Source of the DNA: Aplidium turbinatum
Lineage: Eukaryota > Chordata > Ascidiacea > Aplousobranchia > Polyclinidae
DNA length: 64,000 nt
Direction of reading: 5' to 3'
Assembly (NCBI GenBank): GCA_918807975.1
Contig: OU964918.1
Location: forward strand, 3,100,001 to 3,164,000
The notes below the pieces were generated by a model that was given only the letters and a program-made list of their open reading frames with translations, made no database searches and was not told the origin of the DNA. A program made the position numbers and the translations under genes. Positions 43,428-53,821 of this stretch are shown here, piece by piece. Position 1 is the stretch's first letter. Every line of letters begins with the position of its first letter.

Positions 43428-46390
43428 TGACTAGGGGAAAAGGCAGTAAGGGTTCTGAAAAAAAAATCGAAAGATTCTGTGCGGCCTCACAATGAGGTAA
43501 CTGAGGTTGTTGAGCCTTAGATATTATAGAAGAGATGAAGATAGCGGGAGCGCGGTACTCCAATCTGCTTTGCCCTGCGCGGTTTGCGCGGTACTCCAAT
43601 CTGCTTTACTGTACTTCTGAAACATCTTACAAAGTGGATGTAGCCAATATGCAATTAGAGTTGAGTTCATATTGTAGAGAATTTAACTCCCTGGCTCCAG
43701 AGAGTTGGAGTGTTATTGTTGCCGACTTGAGGAATAAGTGTGCCTTTATTTTGGAAAAGATTTCACATATGCAAATAGCCATTTTACAGGCGGATATTGA
43801 AAGTGGTCCTCTTCTCGAAATAAGTTTAACAATATAGAAAAGGAGCTGTATAGCTCAATGAAAAGGTGTAACTCCCTTGTTTCGAGTTGCAGTCAGCTCT
43901 CGATTAATACCCCTGTGAATGTGAATGCAGATACTCTGTCAGGTGGTGCTGCTCAATCTAGTAACGTGACTGCAAAAGAAGTAGAGCAAAGGCCAGTCAA
44001 GCTAAGCACTCATGTTCCAACCTTTCAAGTGCAGTATGGTGCAGGACAAGGTGGGTCTTTACAGTACTGTACCGGAGACCCAAATTACAGGCCCGGTTTT
44101 AAACCTGTAACTTTGGGGCCACAACTTAATTTAGAAAAATTTGATGGCAGTGTGTTGCAATACCCGTCCACAGAGGACAAGGTTGCTTACATAGAAGACC
44201 ATTGTGTTCTGAAAGCACGGGAAGTAGTTTCAGGGCTAAGCTGTCTTGACAATAGTGAAAGGGCATATGAGATGGCATGAAGACTAGAGACGCGCTTCAA
44301 AAATCCAGGAAAGTTAATGGCCAGGGCGAAGGAAGAGTTGTTGCAGAGTCCTCTATTTCAGAGTGGGACTCTGAAATAGAGGACTCTGCAACAACTCTTC
44401 CTTCGCCCTGGCCATTAACTTTCCTGGATTTTTGAAGCGCGTCTCTAGTCTTCATGCCAAAGGGCTCATAGACCTCTGCGACAAGATGTACAAGTGCAAG
44501 GTCAACTTTGATGGTTGGGGAAAGTCATTCCTGTTCAACAGCGATGACATGCTCCAAAGGTTTTTCCAATGCCTCCCTTACAAGCTAAAATAATAGTTTG
44601 TAAATATAAATCATCAAGAGGCAGACTGCGCAACCTCATCTGACCTCAGAGTCCTGGTTGAAGATGCGGCTCCACGGGCAGACACGAATATGGACACTTC
44701 ATGAATTCTGCTGGTAATTTGAAGAAGCAGTCACCGCATTCAGACATTTCGAGGGTCGGAAGTCAATCTATTTCTAAGTATGCTCCCGTTTATACTCAGC
44801 AAGTAATGACTCCCAAGTCCGCACCAACATGTGCCGTCTTTGCTTTGAGGAAAACGGCAGTAGAGAACTGGACAGATACGGGTTAGGCCAGTGTTTTAAG
44901 CTCTATTCCACAAGAAAATACAGTATAGTGTAATCCGTCGACATCAGTCATTGCAGCTATTCACTTCAGAAAACATCGGGAGTTTAATGGGGTGCGCCAC
45001 TGATCGTCTGAGGGTAACGGTAGAGAAGACAGAGAAGGAATTCACTCGAAGAGGTCTGCTTTCGATGGTAAGCCAGGTCTTCGACTATATGGGCATTCTG
45101 TGCCCGCTCGTTTTAACTGGTTCAGGTTGCTTCAAGAAGCCTGTCGTCCGGAATTGAGTTGGGACGCAGATCTTCTATCGGTCTCAGGGTTAGGTGACCA
45201 CTGGATTAAATGGTTAGGCAATCTTCTTGAACTTGAAAACGTGTTACTGTCGGGGAAATTATCTCTTTCAGATAAAATCGTCACCACTGTTGAACTCCAT
45301 ACAATTTCTGATGCCTCACTGAGTGGATATGGTGCATGCTGTTATGTTTTGATTCGTTTCTCTGATAATGGTGCCACATGCAACTTTGTTATGTGAAAAT
45401 CACGAGTAGCCTACTGTAGTCCCTTTAAAACCCACTAGTGTACCGAGACTAAAACTTGTAGCCGCTGTAACAGCAGTCGAAATGAGCGCATTTGTGGCAC
45501 GCGAATTAAAGTGGGAAATGTGAAGATCTTTGTTGTGGACTGATGCTACTGTCGTTTTGAGTTATATCCACAACAGATCGTTTAGATTTCACACTTTTGT
45601 AGCCAATCGTTTGCATGTCACTAATTGATTGTCGTCTACTTAACAGTGGCGTTTTGTTCCCACGTCCTTAACTCCGATCGACCTCAGTTCTCGAGATCTG
45701 TGGCCTGAACAAATCTATACGGCCAAGTTGTGGCTACATGGTCCAGACTTTCTCTATGAGCACGAGACTAATTGGCCTAAGCAACCCGATTTCTTACGAT
45801 GTTTGTATAAAGACGACCCTGAGCTGAGGTGAAAGACGTCATACTTTGCAACACCCACTTAGCGAGCGTCGCAGAAGTTGCAACTTTGTTTCGCCGTTTT
45901 TCGAACTTTGATGATTTGCAGCGCACCGTAACGTGGCTACTTCGTGTTTGGGGGGACCTTGAAATGTCGCGTGAGGAAAGAGTCGACTCCGAATGGGCTG
46001 CTGACTCGTGAAGACATGGATGCTTCACGTCTTACTATCATAAAAGCGGTAGGCTACAGTGGAAAGTGTTTTCCAAACTAATGTCGACCCTCATCAACCA
46101 CAAAAATTTTAAGGAGGATGTGAACCTTCTTACCGAGCAGCAGTTGTCCAAGAATCCGATGCTTAAATGTGTCCAAGCGCTAAATCCTTGCCTAGTTGAT
46201 GGCTTGTTATGAGTGGGTGGACGTCTACAAAAGGCATCTCTTCCATCGAAGGCCAAGCATCCCATAATTCTGCTAAATTGTCATCCGGTAACAGATTTAT
46301 TTATCTTGATGGCTCATATGAACGAAGGTCACATGGGAGCTCTCATGTGATTTGGTTGAACCTAATATCCGCCATCATCAAGTTTTCGAG
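43428..46390 (+). mobile_element. BEL/Pao LTR retrotransposon fossil (broken)
   Basis: Plus-strand parts in BEL/Pao order: gag-like sequence from 43428, including the 43858-44280 frame (LEKFDG plus a capsid-like helical region); pol with VFDYMGILCPLVLTG (BEL reverse-transcriptase end) near 45080; RNase H with VELHTISDASLSGYGACCY near 45290-45350; and an integrase start near 46080-46320 (KHPIILLNCH, then HMNEGHMG). Several breaks are scattered through it (at least six) and the integrase core is missing, so it is dead. A perfect palindrome lies at 44274-44458. Confidence 0.85.
44274..44458. repeat. Perfect palindrome, 91-bp arms, 3-nt spacer
   Basis: 44274-44364 is exactly the reverse complement of 44368-44458, by letter-by-letter comparison. 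Such an exact long palindrome is unstable in cloning and in cells, so it is either very recent or a sequencing/assembly fold-back. Confidence 0.9.
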
Positions 46391-46523
46391 ATAAACGATT
46401 TTTTGTGTTTATAGCTGTAATATTACCAAGATAAAACACTCGAAGTTGACTTTTGTTAGGCTGGAGCGGACAACCAAACAAAATTTTTAAGAATAAAATT
46501 TGAGCCAGTTTTTTATTTGTTTA

Positions 46524-48060
46524 TTAACCCATTAAACGCCGCACCTATTTCTAGAAGTTAATTTTTTTTTCATTTTCTGATATGTTAGTAGCACCCTTCC
46601 AGTTTCGATAATTAGTAAAAAAAATTGAAGTTTTTTTGTTTGTTTATGCAAAATCTGAGGCGTTGCAGAAACGCACCGTCAGCGGTTAAGCGATAAAATT
46701 TTGTTTTAATTGTTTGACTAATCAGGTGTTAAGACTCCTTTCCCTTTGCGTCTTCTGTGTCTCTCTTTTGACTGTTTTATTTTTTTCCTCCGAACATATA
46801 AAAATCTAAGACCATATTTTAGTCAAGTGCGAAAACATAGTTTTCTATTCACAATTGCAAACAACGAAATCATGTGGCATAAAAACATACGAGTAATAAA
46901 AGTACACAAAAAATGCACTCAATAAAACACAATGTCCTTGAACACATCTACTTTGGAATGTTGCCTGTTTTTGTGGTACAATTCATTGCAATGCTGATGA
47001 AGAGGAACATCACACATCCCACAAAGAAAACTCGTTTGGCTGTGACACTGTCTGCAACGACGTCTTCTATTGTAGGGAATAGTTTTCGGTCCAGTCCAAG
47101 AAAGCTCTCAGAAGTTTTCTCTTTGTTTGATTTCCCGGCATATAGATCAAAAGCATACACATACCCATCAGACGATGCAAACGTCCATGCTTTATATCCG
47201 AACCTTATAGGCTTCCCTTGCATGAACATTCTTGTTGAGTGACGTCATCGATACAGAATCATCTGCTCATCAATAGACAAGTTTGTCTTATGAACTCCGA
47301 ACTGTTGAAACTTTTTGTTCAGGAGCTCCATATATGGCCTAACTTTGAATAACTTGTCATCTTTGTGGATGGTACAGTTATCATTCAGATGTAAATTCAT
47401 TTTTATATCTCTGAATCTTTGCTCAGCGCTTGACGCACTATAGCAGTGTTGCAGTCAGGATCAAGGGACCAATACATTTCTTCTCGTGGAAGTTTGTGGT
47501 AGCCAGTAAACAACACGAAGCCTATGAATGACTTCATTTCCAAAATCGAATAAGTAAATTCGTGCCTATTGTTGTGTCTGGTGTATCGAACGCTTTGATC
47601 AATGAGTAAACTTAGCATTTCTTCATCGAAAAATAATTCGAATACCTCTGTTGGTGACTTTCCCAGCAATTTCCTTTCCAATTCTTCGAGCTTGTCAGCT
47701 TCTTTGCTTACAGGAGAAGATAAGAAAGAAGCATTTTTCCTACTCCAGTTTACTTCCGATAAGCTGCGTTTTTTCTTCGAAACTGGGGTCGTTGGCACAT
47801 CATCAGTTTGTACTAGGTTGCAAAGAATTCCAATCTCTCCTGCAGCATCTGGTAGCACTGCTTCATTTTCTGTCAAATCGTTTTCGTCCATACCTCTTCG
47901 TCGCTAACTACAACAGAATCTGGTGGTACTATAACCGTGTGAATTTCATCTTCACAATATTCCATATCTTCGAAAGCGGCTAATACCTCCTCTACAGTAA
48001 GAAACTTCTGGCGAGACATTATTTAGTGTAACGTAATGCGTTCTGAAAAAATAACGGTAG
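46524..48060 (-). mobile_element. piggyBac element D, one end lost
   Basis: The left end (3' of its gene) is TTAACCCATTAAACGCC at 46524, close to the tips of elements B and C. The right end near 48060-48127 has no recognisable TTAA tip; a LINE fragment starts at 48128. It holds an internally deleted transposase gene on the minus strand. Confidence 0.75.
46935..48019 (-). pseudogene. piggyBac D transposase, internally deleted
   Basis: Starts at ATG 48019 (MSRQKFLTVEEVLAAFED, a typical PGBD N-terminus). After a one-base frame change near 47890 it runs open to 47403, including VFELFFDEEMLSLLIDQSVR, EMKSFIGFVLFTGYHKLP and YWS. It continues with NKKFQQFGVHKTNLSIDEQM (first catalytic aspartate) near 47300 and GKPIRFGYKAW near 47215-47180. 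Right after FLGLD the sequence jumps to the C-terminal cysteine-rich domain CRQCHSQTSFLCGMCDVPLH, so the part with the other catalytic aspartates has been deleted. Such deletion derivatives can bind ends but not cut. Confidence 0.85.
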
Positions 48061-48127
48061 CTCGGCCTGCCTCTTGTAACAATCAGTTACCGTGTGAGAC
48101 AGAAAACAAAATCCCGCTCAAATTAAA

Positions 48128-48759
48128 ATGAACGGAACAACTATAAAACAAGTAAAAAGCTTTCGATATCTTGGGACAACAATAAACTGGGACGCCAAAG
48201 ATGATAAAGAGTTCAATATACGTATTGCTCAAGCAAAAGCCTCTTTCCAGCAAATGAAAACAATATTATGCAACAAGAACATATCTTTCGCAACCAGATT
48301 CAGAGTATTGAAGTGTTACATTTATCCAATTTTTAAATATAATTCAGAAACCTGTACAATTACCAAATCAATTAATAAAAGAATAAATGTGTTTGAAATG
48401 TGGGCATTCCGAAAAATGCAGAGGATTTCCTGGACTGACAGAAAAAGCAACCAAACTGTTTTAAATCAAGTCAAACAAACAAACAATCTTCTAAAAAATA
48501 TCAATGAAAAACAACTTCAATTTTTAGGACACGTGCTGCGAAAAGGAAAGTTAGAATATCTCTCTCTCACAGGCAAAATTGAAGGGAAGCGTGCCCAAGG
48601 CAGACAAAGATTAACATACTTAAACCAACAAACTGACAAAACTAACACCAACATACACCTAATACACAAAGCAAACAACAGAGAAACCTGGAAACTTTTC
48701 ATACAAGAGGCAGTCAATGCTTGGAATCATAGTGTGGGCACATTTGTCATGAAAAAAGG
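48128..48759 (+). pseudogene. LINE reverse transcriptase C-terminal fragment
   Basis: An open frame of about 210 codons begins at the reverse-transcriptase thumb: FRYLGTTINW, IAQAKASFQQMK, then FEMWAFRKMQRISWTDRKSN, LQFLGHVLRKGKLEYLSLTG and KIEGKRAQGRQR. This is the common RTE-like C-terminal series (RMLRISWTxxxTN, LGHVxR, GKRxRGRQR). It lacks palm and endonuclease. Its 3' end meets the left terminal repeat of the Academ element at 48760, and the open frame runs on by chance into that repeat. Confidence 0.85.
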
Positions 48760-48853
48760 TTTCGTGTTTTTTTTTTGTTAAAAGCAAAAACTTTCTTGAT
48801 TTTGTCAGATGATACTATAAAGATGAAAAAAAATTAGGGTGGCATTTTTTCTG
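48760..48853 (+). repeat. Academ left terminal inverted repeat
   Basis: Pairs with 61065-61157. T-run (TTTTTTTTT) then GTTAAAAGCAAAAACT; ends AGGGTGGCATTTTTTCTG. Confidence 0.85.
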
Positions 48854-50570
48854 TGCACTCTAATGACCTGAAATCCCCTATCAAAATGGCCAAAATGAAA
48901 TTTTGGCCCTATTCATTTACAGTAAAAAAATATGCAAAAGTGCTTTATGACGTAACAACTTTGTAACAAAGTTACTTTGTGACGCACATACAGCAAACTT
49001 ATTTAATCATTTTAATCAGCTGTTTTTTATAACTTGTGACGTCATAGATGAATGACAGTAGGCTACCAGAGAGAACCCAAGCTTGTACACTGTACAGGTA
49101 TAACGGTTTTTACAGGTTTACTCAGGCTGCTGGATAAAAATAACGAAGAAGTGATAATGGAGTAAAGGGCGAAGCAGCCTGTTAAAGCCAGGGACATCTT
49201 CCAAAACATTAAACAATCGCAAAGCACTGCAAACAAGATTCAGCGATGAAACAGTTCGAGACTATCCTCCAATTTGTTCGAGTCACCAGACAACTAGACA
49301 TATCGCTGCACATGCAGAGTTTGGAATCACTCATAAAGTACTTCTTTTCCCATGATCATTTAAATTATGCACGCCTTTTACCACTTTACATTTCTACAAT
49401 GCAGCAAGCAGAAAAGGAGCACCCAGAGATCTGGGAAGAATTCATGAAAGGGAATTTCTGCGTATCGGTAACCAAAGGTGTTGTTGGATTCACATCAATA
49501 GGTGCAGACCACGGGATTGAACAAGAAAACGTGAACTTAAGGTTATTGGAGGCATAGTTTAAATTACACAGAATCAAAAGTCACTGGACAAATACTTTCT
49601 CATCGCACCCGAAGTCTCAAATTTCTAGCACGCCTTTGAGAAAAAGTGCTACTCTGGTAGCAAGGCAAAGAGAAGGCAGCACCACGAGCTTACAGAAGGA
49701 AAACTCTCCCGAATGACGCAAAATGCTATCAAACTCAGCGTAGTATTTCACGAGCATAGAAACCCATGTGAATCCTTTGACGAAGATGAAATTTACAATT
49801 TGCTCACCAAAGCAGTTATGAATGAAACTGCTACCAACGATATCCTTTGGCGTGACGAGATTGGGCAACAGATTTTCGAAAGTTTCGTCACTGAACATCT
49901 TGTAGAAGGAAAATTTTCCGTGTGGGACAAAATGACCAGGAAGAAACTGTCCACATTCAAAAGTTCCAATGCAATTGCAAAAATCAGCATGGGAGACAAG
50001 GTAATCAAAATTAAAGAAGAGCGAGGACTGTTGCAGCGGTTCATTGTAATATCAAGAAGTCGACCAGAGCTCAAGGAATGCATCGGAACGTATGAGTTTG
50101 GTGTGGTGCCTCGATCACTGTTTGCTTCAGGTGGATCCCTTCTGCTGGCATATGATAAGGCATCAATACTTCGTCATCTTGAGAAGCTGGATACCGGCAG
50201 TAACAGACAACGGGTAGGCTACAAGTTGACAGGAATGAGGTAACTGTTAGTCTGTTACTCAGTTGTCCGATAACCATTCATTCTAAGTACCTTGGACACA
50301 GCAGTTGAATATACCACTGTAGACCCACCAGATGAACTGACAACTCACCGAGTGATCATCATTGATGGGATGGCTATGGTAAACGCAGTTGCCGAAACGG
50401 AACAAATGAAAACGTGCCAAAACTTTGCCGAAACCTTTCTTCAGATAATTTGTAACATGGGTAGTGGGTAGCCTACACAGTATGACGAGATCAGGTTGGT
50501 GTTTTATCGGCTCATCGAAATATCACTCAAGCAACAGGTGCGGACAAAGAGGACCAAGGGAAAGTCAACA

Positions 50571-50577
50571 TAGCCTA
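50571..50577 (+). other. TA-GCC-TA micro-insertion in Academ gene
   Basis: Frame reads KST then stop. Removing 5 bp gives KSTYYHVKD, matching the family pattern (xxYYHVxD) just before the FIQNISWKDFL segment. Confidence 0.65.
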
Positions 50578-51551
50578 TTACCACGTGAAAGACAACAGTT
50601 TCATCCAAAATATTTCCTGGAAGGACTTTCTCTCAGATATCCGCACCAAAGGAGATCTGAGCGAGTATTTAGATGAAAAGGTTGTACATCACAGCAAGAG
50701 CTCCAACAACAGACTGAAAAAATACTGGTGACATCGGAAACACAAACCAAGGTCAATGTTAATATTCCAGATTCGCTTCTGACTTACAGCCAAGAAGAGG
50801 CAGACACTTTGATTGTTCTGCACGCTCTTAGAGTTTCCAATGAAACAGAACTGGTTGTCAGTGGTCACAGCGGTAAACCATAATCTCTTCTTGGGAAAAT
50901 TTTAACATAAAGTTCCCTAATCCGTTCGTCTGTATATAATGACCGAAGAAACACACACTTGAACTTCTTTTCAAACAGTGTATTCCTGTAAAATTAGCCC
51001 GAGGCTACCGAAAACGAGGGGGTGCAACGCCTACACCACTTAAACTGTCACTACACAACAGATTACTTGGATAAAAGACGGAACTTTTGTCCAGCTAGCA
51101 AGCACTAAGCCAACAGTTAAATGTGCGGCCAACTTTCAAACAATCATTTTACGAATGACCAGAATAGATATCAATATCTCAAATTCACGTAGAAAGTAAC
51201 TGTGACGCAATAAATGAAAGACAATTATGAAGTCATTCCAACAGGTGTTTAAAGCTGATGTAATATTTCCTGTTTAAACAGGCCCAAACAAGTCCAAACA
51301 AGTTTGACACAAGTCTATGAACGATGGTGCAATTTTGGCACATTTTCTAGCAACTTCCATGACGTAATATTCAGTAGACTTGAACGGTTTTATATGACGT
51401 TTGATTTGTACAGAGATTGGCCGTAACAGTCAGTTCCCCAGACACAGACATCTTGTTGTTGCTCATCTACATGTATCCACACTTACCCGGGTTTACAACT
51501 TTCCTTATGGGAAAGGACAGTTTGAAGAGGGACATTTGTGTGCGAAAGATA

Positions 51552-51558
51552 TAGGCTA
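51552..51558 (+). other. TA-GGC-TA micro-insertion in Academ gene
   Basis: The SSPDTDILLLL frame ends here at VRKI-stop. Removing 5 bp gives VRKIYNNLGPKRASALLGF, joining the two open frames in the order seen in the family. Confidence 0.7.
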
Positions 51559-52217
51559 CAACAACTTGGGACCAAAACGTGCTTCTGCACTTCTAGGTTT
51601 TTATGCTCTGACTGGTTCCGATACGACTGGGAGATTTTCTGGCAGAACCAAACACTTGTGCTTCGAGGCATTTATGTCTTGTGATGATGAGATCTTGAAT
51701 GCACTAGCAATGCTCGGGAATGACACTGATCTTCCTGCTGATGTATGCTCGCAGTTGGAACGCTTTGTCTGTATGTTGTATCGATCCAAAATCTACACGA
51801 AAGTGAATGACCTCCGTTGGTTCCTCTTCTCCAATCGTGCAACCGAAGGAGAAGACTCCCCACCAACTTTTGGTTCACTAGATTTGCGCATTCGCCGGGC
51901 TCATTATGCATGCATGATTTTGAGAAAAGCTAGCAAAGCCCATCCCTGCCTTCCGGCACCAACTGCATTTGGTTGGACGTTTGATGCAGGTTCAAGTCAC
52001 TTCGTGCCAGATCTTTGTTTAATCCACCAATTGCAACTCATAAAGTGCGGGTGTAAACGTGGATGCGAAGGAAGGTGCAACTGCCACAAGAACAATATTC
52101 CAATTATTCCATGTACAGACGTCTGGGGCTGTGGTCTCAGCTGTAAAAACAAAACTGTCCAAACAGTGATAAATGAAGACTGAAAATTTTGAAGATGAAT
52201 TGCTTTCTTTGACATTC

Positions 52218-52223
52218 AATAAA
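52218..52223 (+). promoter_or_regulatory. AATAAA polyadenylation signal of Academ gene
   Basis: AATAAA 35 bp past the stop codon at 52183, in the expected position. Confidence 0.55.
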
Positions 52224-52489
52224 TATTATAAATTCCGTAGATGTCGGTTGTTAACGATAACTGCCATTTAATCAGAAGGCCTGAGACTTCTTACATCTTT
52301 CGCGTGTAATACGACTTAAAGGATCGAACATTAATTCAAGTTTCATTGTATTGAGATCCGTTCATTGGCTTTCTAGTTGCGCATTCTTTTTGAAAAATGC
52401 ATGCATTTAACTTAATACAGTCTTTGGTGCAAAATTACAAAATTACGCAGGTAGCTTCCCAGCAAACATTGTACTTCGGCCCAACGTAG

Positions 52490-53065
52490 TGTGACAGTTG
52501 GTAAAATAATGCTCCTCCGTTGGCACTACGTTGTGGCCGAAGTTGACCCAACGTATCTTGCACCATTCGTCGCAGTTGGGACAACTTCTTTAAAATATTT
52601 GGGCCAACGTTATCCCAACTCTACACCCAACGTAGTTAATCGTTGGTACCCTACGATGGCCCAACGTATTTTGCACCATTCATCGCAGTTGGGACAACTT
52701 CTTTAAAATATTTGGGCCAACGTTATCCCAACTCTACACCCAACGTAGTTAATCGTTGGTACCCTACGATGGCCCAACGTATTTTGCACCATTCATCGCA
52801 GTTGGGACAACTTCTTTAAAATATTTGGGCCAACGTTATCCCAACTCTACACCCAACGTAGTTAATCGTTGGTACCTTACGATGGCCCAACGTATTTTGC
52901 ACCATTCGTCGCAGTTGAGCCGGCTTATTTTAAAATCTTTGGGCCTACGTAACCCCAACTCTACTGCCAACGTAGTTCATCGTTGGTACCTACGCTGGCC
53001 AAACGCACTTTGCACCTTTCGTCGCAGTTGGCCATACATATTTTGCACTAATCGTTGTAGTTGAG
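52490..53065. repeat. Minisatellite, exact 113-bp period
   Basis: The anchor CGCAGTTG occurs at 52571, 52684, 52797, 52910 and 53023, each 113 bp apart. The three middle units are almost identical. Units are built from GGGCCAACGTTATCCCAACT-type words also found at the ends of the surrounding unit, suggesting it expanded from subterminal sequence. Confidence 0.9.
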
Positions 53066-53786
53066 CAACGTTGGTTAAACTTAACCTGCAATTTCAAGTT
53101 GACACTGTCCTGATGATCCATATGCCAATACGGTGACCATCTTCTTATACTGAGCAAATTTAAGTCAATGATGTAAACAAACGTAAAGTTGTTGAAAAAT
53201 ACATTTATTCGAAATGCACCACCCATGCACAATTGACAGCTACGACAAGACATGCACAAAAGTCTAAAAACACAGTGGACTGAGGTACTTCATGCCTCAT
53301 CAGAAGACTGCGCCTGGATGTTACAACGTGATCTGTGGCGGCCTCAAACGCAAGTACCTATAAAACAATATGCAACATATGTAAAGAAAATATACTGTAC
53401 AGTGCAAATTAGATCGTGTTTACAGCACCGTGAAAGAACAGACTCTAATTGCTACATATCTCATGGATATGTGTATGCAACACCCGGTTATTTTACAATA
53501 ACAAGCATTTTTTTAATACATCCTAACATTCCTCAGTATGTTTTAATTCTGTAATTCGTAGCCTATACGATGGGCTGGGGAATGGGTATACCGTTATGTT
53601 CTATTAACCTCTAACATTAATGCACATTCGTTAATCGTGTTAATGCAGTTTGCTTTCTCTAACCAGTGCAACTTATTATTGTTATCGTTTGATAGATCTT
53701 CGAAGTCAAGTCTTAAAATGTGTGCATATTTCTTGAAGTTCTGCTCCAGTAATAAACTAATCGCTGGTTTAGTAAATAAAAATGCT
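53066..53786. other. No gene recognised
   Basis: 3' flank of the DUF4806-type gene. No supported open frame. The frame 53252-53554 on the other strand has no recognisable domain. Confidence 0.4.
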
Positions 53787-53792
53787 TTTATT
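53787..53792 (-). promoter_or_regulatory. AATAAA polyadenylation signal of the DUF4806-type gene
   Basis: AATAAA on the minus strand about 30 bp past the stop codon at 53822. Confidence 0.6.
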
Positions 53793-53821
53793 GCCCTTAT
53801 TGAGAGAATAGTAACGATTTG

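Larger units (their letters stand above)
49246..52183 (+). pseudogene. AcademX transposase: XPG-like nuclease region plus CXC domain
   Basis: Parts in order: a helical block (FFSHDHLNYARLLPLYIST, HPEIWEEFMKGNF) at 49246-49540; LKVIGG then ITQNQKSLDKYF; a long open part 49713-50243 (SVWDKMTRKKLSTFKSS, IGTYEFGVVPRSLFA); the nuclease-like region IIDGMAMVNAV at 50358, YDEIRLVFY at 50482, EEADTLIVLHALRVS at 50797 and SSPDTDILLLLIYMYP at 51431; then ALLGFYALTGSDTTGRFSG and KVNDLRWFLFSNR; and a C-terminal tesmin-like CXC domain (CGCKRGCEGRCNC) before the stop. An intron 50873-51429 (GTAAAC...AACAG) joins VSGHS to SSPDTD in phase. The N-terminus is missing and there are several stops and frame changes, two caused by TA-GCC-TA/TA-GGC-TA insertions. 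Confidence 0.85.

Noticed and set aside
46948-47229. A hydrophobic C-terminal tail (CVMFLFISIAM) as a membrane protein
   Set aside because: Another frame of the same bases is the piggyBac cysteine-rich domain; the hydrophobic text is an out-of-frame reading.
48750-48781. LINE protein end FVMKKGFVFFFC as natural C-terminus
   Set aside because: These residues are read from the Academ terminal repeat, so the LINE ends before 48760.
52491-53064. Repeated protein-like frames in the 113-bp minisatellite
   Set aside because: Tandem DNA repeat of non-coding terminal words; the repeat period is not a multiple of three.
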